Shown here in pieces: positions 52,931 through 60,310 of a stretch of DNA of 64,000 nucleotides. Position 1 is the first letter of the stretch, and every line of letters begins with the position of its first letter. This DNA is from an uncultured Chitinophaga sp. (lineage in GTDB: Bacteria; Bacteroidota; Bacteroidia; Chitinophagales; Chitinophagaceae), in assembly GCF_937898475.1 (NCBI RefSeq), contig NZ_CALEJS010000021.1, positions 1 through 64,000 of the forward strand, in the 5' to 3' direction. A program made the translations under genes and the position numbers. The notes beneath the pieces were generated by a model that was not told the origin of the DNA, ran no database searches, and worked only from the letters and a program-made list of their open reading frames with translations.

Positions 52931-54484
52931 ATGAACAAACGTAAAATATCATATATCGTATTGCTGGCTGCCGGGATCTCCATGGCGGGCGCCTGCAAGA
53001 GAAGCTTCGTTGAAGTGAATCCGAAAGGATCCAATATCGACGGTAATTATTATCGTAACCAGGCAGAAGCCTTTACAGGCCTGGTGGCAGTGTATGACAT
53101 TGTGGGCTACCAGGGTAACGGCTTTGTTACCAAAGTAGGCGCACTGGACGCCGCATCAGACGATCATTTTGCAGGTGGCGGCGGTCCCAACGACGTAACC
53201 GCCCTGCAGGTTTTCTCCAACTATACCCTTACCCCTGCACAGGGCCCGCAGGAAGAAATGTGGAGAATGGGCTACTCCGGTGTTTTCCGCGCCAATGTAT
53301 TGCTGCAAAAGCTGCCCGGCGTACCTATGGACGAGAACCTGAAGAGCCGGTATGCTGCAGAAACCAAAGTGCTGCGCGCTTATTTCTATTTTGACCTGGT
53401 GCGCTTCTTTAAGAATATTCCGCTGGTAATGGAGCCCCTTACGCTGGAAAACATGAATACCGTACCGCAGGCTACTCCGCAGGAAGTATATGCACAGATC
53501 GAAAAAGACCTGACCGAAGCGCTGGCCGATCCCAACCTGCCTGACCAGGTGCCAAAAGCAACAGAAGGCGGCCGTGTAACCAAAGGCACTGCGCACGCTT
53601 TGCTGGGTAAAGTATATCTCTACCAGAAAAAATGGGCACAGGCAGTTACCGAATTCCAGGAAGTGAACGGCGCCAACCCGGGACAGGTAAGCGCTAAATA
53701 CGGCTATAACCTGCTGCCTGATTTTGGTGATCTCTGGAAATCTGACAACAACAGCAAATTCAACAGCGAATCTATCTTTGAAATTGCACATACCGCCACA
53801 TCTGCCGGTAGCTGGAACTGCGTAAGCTGTACAGAAGGTAATGTGCTGGGCGTAATGGTAGGCCCCAGGGCATATACCCCGATAGCTGCCAACGCACCTG
53901 ACTATGTGTCCGGCTGGAGCTTCCTGGTGATCACGCAAAGCCTGTTTGACGCTATCCATGGTGATCCGCGTTACAAATATACCGTGGCCAACCTCGACAG
54001 CATGGAAAAGAACAACATCGCTTCTTACCAGAAAGCAAACATGAACACCGGCTACTTCCTGGAGAAATTCGCCGGCCGGGTATCTACCCGCAGTGATGCA
54101 GGTGGTAACTGGGAGCTGAACTTTGGCCAGAATATGTACGAGATCCGCCTGGCAGATACTTACCTGATGGAAGCGGAAGCCCGTGTGCAGACCGGCGAAA
54201 GCGGCGCTGCAGGCACCCGTTCCTATCAGCTGCTGAATGCAGTGCGCGCCCGTGTGGGGCTGCCTGCCATCAACGCCACACTGGATAATATCTTTGCTGA
54301 AAGGCGCCTGGAACTGGCGGGTGAAGGTCATCGCTGGTTTGACCTTGTACGCTCCGGCAGAGCCCCATCTGTACTGGGCAGCCGCGGTTTTGTAGCCGGT
54401 AAGCACGAGATACTCCCCATTCCGCTGCTGGAAATGGAAAACACCCTCATTGAGCAGAGCAAGGAGTGGGGTGGTACCAAATAG
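52931..54484 (+). CDS. RagB/SusD family nutrient-binding lipoprotein (locus 2)
   Basis: 517 residues with lipobox A-G-A-C near 20-22. SusD features: F-V-E-V-N-P-K-G near 28, T-K-V-L-R-A-Y-F-Y-F-D-L-V-R near 145-158, T-A-H-A-L-L-G-K-V-Y-L-Y near 218, Y-E-I-R-L-A-D-T-Y-L-M-E-A-E-A near 402 and the closing R-R-L-E-L-A-G-E-G-H-R-W-F-D-L-V-R-S-G near 456. It starts 20 bases after susC. It is followed by a 16-bp palindrome and a strong terminator before GH16, so the hydrolases may be expressed at a lower or separately controlled level. Confidence 0.94.
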   Translation: MNKRKISYIVLLAAGISMAGACKRSFVEVNPKGSNIDGNYYRNQAEAFTGLVAVYDIVGYQGNGFVTKVGALDAASDDHFAGGGGPNDVTALQVFSNYTLTPAQGPQEEMWRMGYSGVFRANVLLQKLPGVPMDENLKSRYAAETKVLRAYFYFDLVRFFKNIPLVMEPLTLENMNTVPQATPQEVYAQIEKDLTEALADPNLPDQVPKATEGGRVTKGTAHALLGKVYLYQKKWAQAVTEFQEVNGANPGQVSAKYGYNLLPDFGDLWKSDNNSKFNSESIFEIAHTATSAGSWNCVSCTEGNVLGVMVGPRAYTPIAANAPDYVSGWSFLVITQSLFDAIHGDPRYKYTVANLDSMEKNNIASYQKANMNTGYFLEKFAGRVSTRSDAGGNWELNFGQNMYEIRLADTYLMEAEARVQTGESGAAGTRSYQLLNAVRARVGLPAINATLDNIFAERRLELAGEGHRWFDLVRSGRAPSVLGSRGFVAGKHEILPIPLLEMENTLIEQSKEWGGTK

Positions 54485-54507
54485 AAATTATTGGTGCAGG
54501 GCTTTAT

Positions 54508-54523
54508 AATATAGCGCTATATT
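54508..54523. promoter_or_regulatory. 16-bp perfect palindrome AATATAGCGCTATATT
   Basis: A perfect palindrome 24 bases after the susD stop and directly before the terminator. It has no loop, so as DNA it is a possible dimer-binding operator. No regulator for it is identified in the window. Confidence 0.4.
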
Positions 54524-54526
54524 GCA

Positions 54527-54562
54527 CGAGCTGCCGGTAATGAGGCCGGCAGCTCGTTTTTG
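54527..54562 (+). terminator. Strong terminator between susD and GH16
   Basis: Stem CGAGCTGCCGG (54527-54537) and CCGGCAGCTCG (54546-54556) with an eight-base loop, followed by TTTTTG. It is a canonical rho-independent terminator inside the beta-glucan locus, so the susCD messenger probably ends here for the most part. Confidence 0.88.
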
Positions 54563-54578
54563 TTAAAATAAGTTTCAC

Positions 54579-55418
54579 GTGATGAATACAGGTAAACACA
54601 CTCCGTTCCTGCTGCTGATGGCAGTGATCACAGCAGCCACGTTTTCTGCACGGGCGCAGGGCCCCGCTCCTGTAGACAAAGGCTGGAAGTTTGACCCTAC
54701 CCCGGTATGGACCGATGAATTTGATTATAACGGTGCGCCCGACAGCACCAGGTGGGGATACGATATTGGCGGCGGCGGCTGGGGTAATAACGAACTGCAG
54801 TATTATACCAACAGTACAGACAATGCAGCTGTGGCCAACGGCATCCTTACCATAACCGCACGTAAAGAAGACAAGGAGAACCGCCACTATACCTCTGCCC
54901 GGCTGGTGACTAAGAACAAAGGAGATTTCCTGTATGGCCGTTTCGAGATACGGGCAAAACTGCCTGCCACCAGGGGTACCTGGCCTGCTATCTGGATGCT
55001 GCCTACCGACTGGGAATACGGCGGCTGGCCTGAATCCGGCGAGATCGATATCATGGAGCATGTAGGTTTTGATCTGAACAACATCCATATTACCACCCAC
55101 ACCAAAAAATATTATTTCAAGATCAATACTCAGAAAACCGCCACCAAACGGATCAGCAATGCCGCTACCGCATTTCACCTTTACCGGGTAGACTGGACAC
55201 CTGCCACTATCCGCGGGTATATAGATGATGAGCTGATATTCGAGTTCAGGAATGAAGGAACAGGTCCGGATGTATGGCCCTTTGACAAACGCTTTCACCT
55301 GCTGCTGAATATTGCGGTAGGCGGCGACTGGGGCGGACAGAAGGGCATTGATGAAGCGGGTTTCCCCGCTACAATGGAAATAGACTATGTACGTGTATAC
55401 AAACTGATAGAAAAATAA
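54579..55418 (+). CDS. GH16 family endo-beta-glucanase (laminarinase type), secreted
   Basis: 279 residues with a signal peptide (about 1-27, ending A-R-A-Q). The GH16 beta-jelly-roll catalytic motif E-x-D-x-x-E is present as Glu155-Ile-Asp157-Ile-Met-Glu160 (nucleophile Glu155, acid/base Glu160), and the cleft Trp residues appear in W-P-A-I-W-M-L-P near 137-144. The Met between Asp and the second Glu is typical of laminarinase-like GH16 enzymes, which cut beta-1,3-glucans. It follows the SusCD pair and precedes GH30 by 13 bases. Specificity for laminarin or fungal beta-1,3-glucan is inferred. Confidence 0.93.
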   Translation: MMNTGKHTPFLLLMAVITAATFSARAQGPAPVDKGWKFDPTPVWTDEFDYNGAPDSTRWGYDIGGGGWGNNELQYYTNSTDNAAVANGILTITARKEDKENRHYTSARLVTKNKGDFLYGRFEIRAKLPATRGTWPAIWMLPTDWEYGGWPESGEIDIMEHVGFDLNNIHITTHTKKYYFKINTQKTATKRISNAATAFHLYRVDWTPATIRGYIDDELIFEFRNEGTGPDVWPFDKRFHLLLNIAVGGDWGGQKGIDEAGFPATMEIDYVRVYKLIEK

Positions 55419-55431
55419 CTGATCAAAGAAG

Positions 55432-56883
55432 ATGATAACGATGGGAAAAAAGATGAACAGGCATGCGGCCATCCTGCTGCTGTCAGGCATGCTGTATACC
55501 ACCACTGCTACAAGTAACATAACAGCGTACGGTCCGGGCGATCCGCCTGCAAAAGCTACAGTAGCCTGCTGGCTCACCACTCCCGATAAAACGGCTTTAT
55601 TTGCAAAGCAGCCGCAGCAACTGGTGTTTAAAAAGGAAACAAAGCTGCACTATCCTGTTATTGATATCAATGAAGCGCAGACCTTCCAGGAGATAGATGG
55701 TTTTGGATTTGCGCTGACCGGTGGCAGTGCCACCCTGATCCACTCATTGCCGGAAGCTACGCAGGATGCCTTGCTGAAAGAGCTGTTCCTGGCAGATAGC
55801 ACACATATCGGCATCAGTTACCTTCGCGTCAGCATCGGCGCTTCAGACCTCAGCGATACTACTTTTACCTACGATGAAATGCCTGCCGGGCAAACAGACG
55901 AGCAGCTGCAGCATTTCAGCATAGCGCCGGAGCATAAAGACCTTATCCCTGTACTGAAGAAGATCCTGGCATTAAATCCCCACATTAAGATATTGGGCTC
56001 TCCGTGGACAGCCCCCACCTGGATGAAATCCAACAAAAGCTTTAAAGGCGGCAGCCTGCTGCCCGAATACTATACTGCCTATGCGCAATACCTGGTGAAG
56101 TATATCCGGGCCATGCAGCAGCAGGGTATTGTGATAGATGCTATCACGCCACAGAACGAGCCCCTGCACGGGGGCAACGTTCCCAGCATGGTGATGCAGC
56201 CTGCAGAACAGGCGGCCTTCATCGGCCAGCATCTTGGTCCTGCTTTCCGGTCGGCAGGTATCAGAACGAAGATCATCATCTATGATCATAATGCAGACCG
56301 GCCTGATTATCCCATTACCGTGCTGAATGATGCCGGGGCAAGGCCCTTCGTGGATGGTTCCGCATTTCACCTGTATGGCGGCCCCATCACCGCTTTGTCT
56401 GACGTGCATAATGCCTATCCTGATAAGCATGTGTACTTTACAGAACAATGGGTGGGCGGCCCCGGCAAATTTCCCGAAGATCTGCAGTGGCATGTAAGCA
56501 CGCTGATCATCGGGGCTACACGCAACTGGTCAAGGAATGTACTGGAGTGGAACCTGGCTGCCGATCCGGCTTATAAGCCGCATACCATAGGCGGCTGTAC
56601 TACCTGCCTGGGTGCTTTAACCATTGATGGCAACACCTTCCGCCGTAATGTGGCTTACTATATTATTGCCCATGCTTCCAAGTTCGTAAGGCCCGGTGCG
56701 GTGCGTATTGCCTCTACCGTGCCCGCTGATCTGAACAATGTTGCGTTTAAGACGCCGGATGGTAAGCAGGTGCTGATTGTAGTGAATACCGGTAAAGCGC
56801 CGCAAAACTTCCACATCCGTTATAAGGGAAAAGTGCTGAGCACATTGCTGGGCAATGGCGCGGTAGCCACCTATGTGTGGTAG
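55432..56883 (+). CDS. GH30 family beta-glucosidase/beta-1,6-glucanase, secreted
   Basis: 483 residues from 55432; in-frame ATGs at 55441 and 55453 are alternatives. The signal peptide is about residues 10-27. The GH30 (beta/alpha)8 barrel with side beta-domain is shown by the opening F-Q-E-I-D-G-F-G-F-A-L-T-G-G, acid/base Glu243 in T-P-Q-N-E-P, and nucleophile Glu338 in Y-F-T-E-Q-W-V-G. GH30 members act as glucosylceramidases, beta-1,6-glucanases or beta-xylosidases; next to a laminarinase-like GH16, cutting of beta-1,6 branches or exo-trimming of beta-glucan is the most plausible job. It closes the locus. Confidence 0.93.
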   Translation: MITMGKKMNRHAAILLLSGMLYTTTATSNITAYGPGDPPAKATVACWLTTPDKTALFAKQPQQLVFKKETKLHYPVIDINEAQTFQEIDGFGFALTGGSATLIHSLPEATQDALLKELFLADSTHIGISYLRVSIGASDLSDTTFTYDEMPAGQTDEQLQHFSIAPEHKDLIPVLKKILALNPHIKILGSPWTAPTWMKSNKSFKGGSLLPEYYTAYAQYLVKYIRAMQQQGIVIDAITPQNEPLHGGNVPSMVMQPAEQAAFIGQHLGPAFRSAGIRTKIIIYDHNADRPDYPITVLNDAGARPFVDGSAFHLYGGPITALSDVHNAYPDKHVYFTEQWVGGPGKFPEDLQWHVSTLIIGATRNWSRNVLEWNLAADPAYKPHTIGGCTTCLGALTIDGNTFRRNVAYYIIAHASKFVRPGAVRIASTVPADLNNVAFKTPDGKQVLIVVNTGKAPQNFHIRYKGKVLSTLLGNGAVATYVW

Positions 56884-56940
56884 CAGCCGCAACATTCATC
56901 CTGGCCTCCTGTTTGATGCTGATACGGTAAAACCGTGATT

Positions 56941-57840
56941 ATGGCAACAGTTAACCAGGAGAACCGCAACAAGTATGCGGTCATAACAGGCGCTACCAGT
57001 GGGATAGGCTACGAACTGGCAAAGTTATTTGCAGCAGATAGTTACAACCTTATATTGGTGGCCCGTAGCGAAGAACGCTTACAGCAGGTGACAGACCGGC
57101 TGAAACAGCAGTATAGTGTGGAAATAACGCCCATCCCCCGGGATCTATTCATCCCCGGTGCAGCAAAGGAGGTGTATGAGCAGGTGAAGGCATTGAACAT
57201 TACCGTGGATGTGCTGGTCAACGATGCAGGACAGGGTGAATGGGGCCCCTTCGTAGAAACAACGCTGGAAAGAGATATCGATATTATCCAGCTCAACATC
57301 ATATCACTCCTTACACTTACCAAGCTTTTCCTGCAGGATATGATAGTGCGTAATGAAGGGAAGATCTTACAGGTGGGCTCTGAAGCCGGCACTACGCCAA
57401 TGCCTTTGTTGTCTGTTTATGCAGCCACAAAGGCATTTGTTATTTCATTCAGTGCCGCACTTACGGAAGAGCTGCGTGACAAGAACATTACCGTAACGGT
57501 ACTGTTGCCCGGTGCAACGGATACTGACTTCTTCCACAAGGCGCACCAGGACCAGGCGGTGGTGTACAGGGACAAGGAACTTGCTTCGCCCGAAGATGTG
57601 GCAAAAGATGGTTATGAAGCACTGATGAAAGGAGAGAGCAAAGTAATTTCCGGTGCAAGAACCAAAATGCATGTGATGATGAATGACCTGCTGGGTGCCC
57701 GCAAAAGCGCTGTTTTTGGCCGCAAGCAGAACGAGCCCAGTACGAAGGAAGAGGGCAGGGAGGTGCCATCACATGAGCCCTCACTGGAAGAAAGGGAGCA
57801 TATTATTGCTGAAACGGGCAAAAAAAGAGGCGACCTGTGA
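56941..57840 (+). CDS. SDR family oxidoreductase
   Basis: 299 residues from the ATG at 56941, preferred over a GTG at 56935. Classical short-chain dehydrogenase: T-G-A-T-S-G-I-G near 16-23, V-A-R-S near 43, N-D-A-G near 93, Ser in Q-V-G-S-E-A-G near 144 and Y-A-A-T-K near 157-161. The last ~60 residues are a charged tail (K-E-E-G-R-E-V-P-S and E-E-R-E-H-I) beyond the SDR fold, as in the DltE/YqjQ-like subgroup. Substrate unknown. Separate from the beta-glucan locus by 57 bases, without an obvious terminator. Confidence 0.88.
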   Translation: MATVNQENRNKYAVITGATSGIGYELAKLFAADSYNLILVARSEERLQQVTDRLKQQYSVEITPIPRDLFIPGAAKEVYEQVKALNITVDVLVNDAGQGEWGPFVETTLERDIDIIQLNIISLLTLTKLFLQDMIVRNEGKILQVGSEAGTTPMPLLSVYAATKAFVISFSAALTEELRDKNITVTVLLPGATDTDFFHKAHQDQAVVYRDKELASPEDVAKDGYEALMKGESKVISGARTKMHVMMNDLLGARKSAVFGRKQNEPSTKEEGREVPSHEPSLEEREHIIAETGKKRGDL

Positions 57841-57933
57841 CAGAAATGCCAAAGCAATGATGCAGGTAAGTAGAGCAGCAGGAAGGAACTTCCTGGCTGA
57901 AAATTGCTATCTTGTACGTATAACCTGAACCGT

Positions 57934-58287
57934 ATGGGATCATTAGTATTGGCAGTATTTAGCAGCCTTATTTTCAGCACAGCGGTATTCAGCCAGGAAG
58001 TGCCCTTCCAGCTGCTCCCTTCAGGTCATATCAGGTAAAGGCAAAAGTAGCCGGTGTGGAAGGTCACTTCATATTTGACACAGGCGCGGGTCTTACCGTA
58101 TTTACCAAACAATTTTTTGACAAGCTGCCGCATACGCAGCGGCAGGATGGACTCCCGTGGCAAAGCGCTGGACATCTTTGCCTATTTCAGGGTGAACGAT
58201 ACGCTTACCCGCTGGTAAAGCGCTAACAGCTTACCGGGCTTCCATAAAGGACAATACCTCTATCAGCCATCATCCGCAGAAAAAAGT
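57934..58287 (+). pseudogene. Decayed retropepsin-like aspartyl protease gene
   Basis: From the ATG at 57934 the frame reads a signal-peptide-like start (M-G-S-L-V-L-A-V-F-S-S-L) to H-I-R and then stops at 58036. A different frame continues without gap: V-K-A-K-V-A-G-V-E-G-H-F-I-F-D-T-G-A-G, holding the aspartyl protease active-site motif F-D-T-G-A-G, until near 58150, where a third frame carries K-A-L-D-I-F-A-Y-F-R-V-N-D-T-L-T-R-W before a stop. A further coding-like tail (L-P-G-F-H-K-G-Q-Y-L-Y) runs to about 58287. At least two frameshifts plus missing sequence make a functional protein unlikely. The residual protein similarity suggests recent loss. Confidence 0.7.
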
Positions 58288-58301
58288 CATTATTCGTACC
58301 T

Positions 58302-58883
58302 TTGATGCGGATGAAGCAGCAACTCATTTCCTTTTTGCAATTGTTCAGCACCATCCCCGCTGCAGACCGGGAGCTGATCGGTGCCGCCTTCCATCCCCTG
58401 ACGTTGAAAGAGGGAGACTACGTGCAGCGCGGCGGGCAGGTTTGCCGGCAGTTGTTCTTTATCTGCAGTGGTGTGCTGCGCATTGTAATGGTGAATGATA
58501 AAGGAGCGGAAGTAACTCACTACTTCCTGAAACAAAACCAGTTCTGTACCATTCTTAACAGCTTCAATACCGAAACGGTGGCTGATGAAAGCATCCAGGC
58601 CGCCTGCAATGCAACAGTACTGGCCATTACACGGGCAGACCTGCTGGCATTGTATGAGCAGCTACCTTATGTACAGACCCTTATTAACCAGGTGATCCAG
58701 CAGGGATTGCTGGATAAGATCCGCATCCGTAACACTTACCTGGGACAGGAGGCGGCCACCCGTTATAAACTCTTCCTGATGCAGCAGCCTGATATTGCCA
58801 TGCAGGTATCGCTGAGCGATATCGCCTCTTACCTGGGCATCACGCCGCAGTCGCTCAGCAGGATCCGTAAAAACTTTCGCTGA
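58302..58883 (+). CDS. Crp/Fnr-family transcriptional regulator
   Basis: 193 residues: an N-terminal cyclic-nucleotide-binding-like beta-roll (about 25-115: F-H-P-L-T-L-K-E-G-D-Y-V-Q-R-G-G and L-F-F-I-C-S-G-V-L-R-I-V) and a C-terminal winged helix (about 145-193: L-S-D-I-A-S-Y-L-G-I-T-P-Q-S-L-S-R-I-R-K). The G-E-T-A-R-S-T-type phosphate cassette of true cAMP-binding CRP is not present, and there are no Fnr cysteines, so the ligand is unclear. A 16-bp palindrome 11 bases past its stop and ahead of the next SDR gene is the likely binding site. Confidence 0.88.
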   Translation: MMRMKQQLISFLQLFSTIPAADRELIGAAFHPLTLKEGDYVQRGGQVCRQLFFICSGVLRIVMVNDKGAEVTHYFLKQNQFCTILNSFNTETVADESIQAACNATVLAITRADLLALYEQLPYVQTLINQVIQQGLLDKIRIRNTYLGQEAATRYKLFLMQQPDIAMQVSLSDIASYLGITPQSLSRIRKNFR

Positions 58884-58894
58884 GCTTTTCCTTT

Positions 58895-58910
58895 TTTACC
58901 ATATGGTAAA
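58895..58910. promoter_or_regulatory. 16-bp perfect palindrome TTTACCATATGGTAAA, likely operator
   Basis: It lies in the 76-bp gap between the Crp/Fnr-family gene and the SDR gene at 58960. Perfect twofold symmetry and the position 49 bases before the SDR start fit a dimeric regulator site; the adjacent Crp/Fnr protein is the obvious candidate. The binding partner is inference. Confidence 0.6.
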
Positions 58911-58959
58911 TGCTGACCGCTTCCTGGTGCAGACCTTTGCATGACTAAAATGATTTGTT

Positions 58960-59700
58960 ATGAGTAAGCAAAGCGAAATGCAGGCATTGACAGGAAAACA
59001 GGTAATTGTACTGGGCGGCAGCTCAGGTATTGGACTGGCTACCGCTACTGCTGCTGCGGCGGCAGGTGCGCAGGTAACAATTGTAGCCGGTAACCGCGAA
59101 AGGATCGATCAGGCATTGAAAGTATTACCTGCAAACGCCGCAGGACATGCCGTAAACCTGGGTGATGAAGAGGCGATCAGGCAATTCTTCGCTACCGCAG
59201 GCAACTTTGATCACCTGGTATACACCGCCGGTGAGCACCTTAGCCTGGGCAATATCAGCGATACGGAAATAGCAGCTGCCCGGAAATTCTTCAACATTCG
59301 CTACTGGGGAGCGCTGGCAACAGTGAAGTATGCCGCATCACACATTCTTCCCGGCGGTTCTATTAATTTAATTGGAGGTATTGCCAGTCCGCGGCCCGGG
59401 AAGGGCTGGGCAGTTGCCGCGAGCATCTGTGCCGCCATGGAAGGATTTACCAGGGCAATGGCCGTTGAGCTGGCGCCTGTACGGGTTAATCTTGTATCTC
59501 CCGGTGTAGTGCGAACCAACTTATGGAACAATATGCCTGCGGCAGACTGTGAACAGCTGTATACTGCTGTGGCCAACAGCCTGCCCGTAAAAAGAACAGG
59601 CGAAGCAGCAGATATTGCACTGAGTTATATTTACCTGATGCAGCAGCAGTTTGCCACCGGGCAGGTATTGGTAGTGGATGGAGGAGCGGTGTTGGTGTAG
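58960..59700 (+). CDS. Atypical SDR family protein lacking the YxxxK pair
   Basis: 246 residues. The cofactor loop L-G-G-S-S-G-I-G at about 18-25 and the C-terminal V-N-L-V-S-P-G-V-V-R-T and V-L-V-V-D-G-G are standard for SDRs. However, where classical members have Y-x-x-x-K before the E-G-x-T-R-A helix, this protein has A-A-S-I-C-A-A-M-E-G-F-T-R-A, so both the catalytic Tyr and Lys seem missing, and the usual active-site Ser region reads N-L-I-G-G-I-A. It may be a divergent reductase or a binding protein. Probably controlled by the Crp/Fnr regulator upstream through the palindrome in between. Confidence 0.85.
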   Translation: MSKQSEMQALTGKQVIVLGGSSGIGLATATAAAAAGAQVTIVAGNRERIDQALKVLPANAAGHAVNLGDEEAIRQFFATAGNFDHLVYTAGEHLSLGNISDTEIAAARKFFNIRYWGALATVKYAASHILPGGSINLIGGIASPRPGKGWAVAASICAAMEGFTRAMAVELAPVRVNLVSPGVVRTNLWNNMPAADCEQLYTAVANSLPVKRTGEAADIALSYIYLMQQQFATGQVLVVDGGAVLV

Positions 59701-59823
59701 GTTACCCTTGAAAGGAGCAGGTTGTTAAGTTTTTTCCTTGCTAAAACAAATGGATACTGCTTACGATAGAAAAAAAGCAGCAGAATTTTTGGTGAGTATT
59801 TACCCGGCACATATATTTGTGAT

Positions 59824-59973
59824 GTCATAAGATGATCAGTAACAAAGCTCACTAAATGAAAAGCCCAATTGTTGGACGAACAATTGGGCTTTTACTTTTT
59901 TGCTAATAATTAGCAAAGGTCCAACGTCGCCAGGGCCTGTTAGTTGGCGATAGCAAACAGATCATCTTATGAC
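59824..59973 (+). repeat. 150-bp multi-hairpin element closed by a 14-bp inverted repeat
   Basis: GTCATAAGATGATC (59824-59837) is exactly complementary to 59960-59973. Inside are three local hairpins in order: AAGCCCAATTGTT/AACAATTGGGCTT (59861-59873 and 59879-59891, loop GGACG, followed by T-rich sequence), TTTGCTAAT/ATTAGCAAA (59899-59907 and 59909-59917), and TCGCCA/TGGCGA (59927-59932 and 59945-59950). GTTGGAC at the first hairpin loop is complementary to GTCCAAC at 59919-59925. This could be a structured RNA, or a miniature mobile element with 14-bp terminal repeats. Confidence 0.55.
59861..59900 (+). terminator. Rho-independent terminator downstream of the SDR gene
   Basis: A perfect 13-bp stem (59861-59873 with 59879-59891) with a five-base loop is followed on the plus strand by TTACTTTTTT. 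It is the first terminator after the SDR stop at 59700, 160 bases downstream, and also forms the first internal hairpin of the 150-bp element. Confidence 0.75.
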
Positions 59974-60185
59974 GATGAATCCATGTTGATGCAACTGCCG
60001 CAACGGCTGGATATTTACCCTTTACATCACCGTAAAAGGTATCCGTAAGAGGCACCCAAAGGCAAGTTTACCGCTTTGCCTGCCGGTGTTGCGGTAAGCA
60101 GTAAGTGGCCAACATCCCTCAAACTGGACATTTGAGGGGCGCTCTAAAGGGAGCCGATATGACCGGTATGTCATTATTTCCGGCG

Positions 60186-60219
60186 GCCTCCGTTCCCACA
60201 AACGGAGGGCTTTTTATTT
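60186..60219 (+). terminator. Rho-independent terminator before the cytochrome gene
   Basis: CCTCCGTT (60187-60194) pairs with AACGGAGG (60201-60208), loop CCCACA, followed by GCTTTTTATTT. Since no gene lies between it and the previous terminator at 59891, the 59.97-60.19 kb stretch may produce a separate short RNA. Confidence 0.75.
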
Positions 60220-60310
60220 ATAACGTCATAAAGATGATAAAAGTTATAATACAATCCACCCTAAAACAACACCTCAATATTTTGTATATTAGCCGCTATT
60301 CAACCACGTA

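Larger units (their letters stand above)
59701..60310. other. 610-bp intergenic region dense in RNA-like hairpins
   Basis: No gene is supported on either strand; the reading frame at 60105-60311 has no family resemblance and spans a terminator. The region contains a 150-bp element with a 14-bp closing stem and three internal hairpins (59824-59973), further hairpins at about 60116-60162, and a terminator at 60186-60219. The cytochrome promoter must lie in the last ~90 bases. Confidence 0.6.

Noticed and set aside
53156..54406. 416-aa minus-strand frame opposite susD
   Set aside because: Antisense shadow of a clear SusD gene; no signal peptide or domain.
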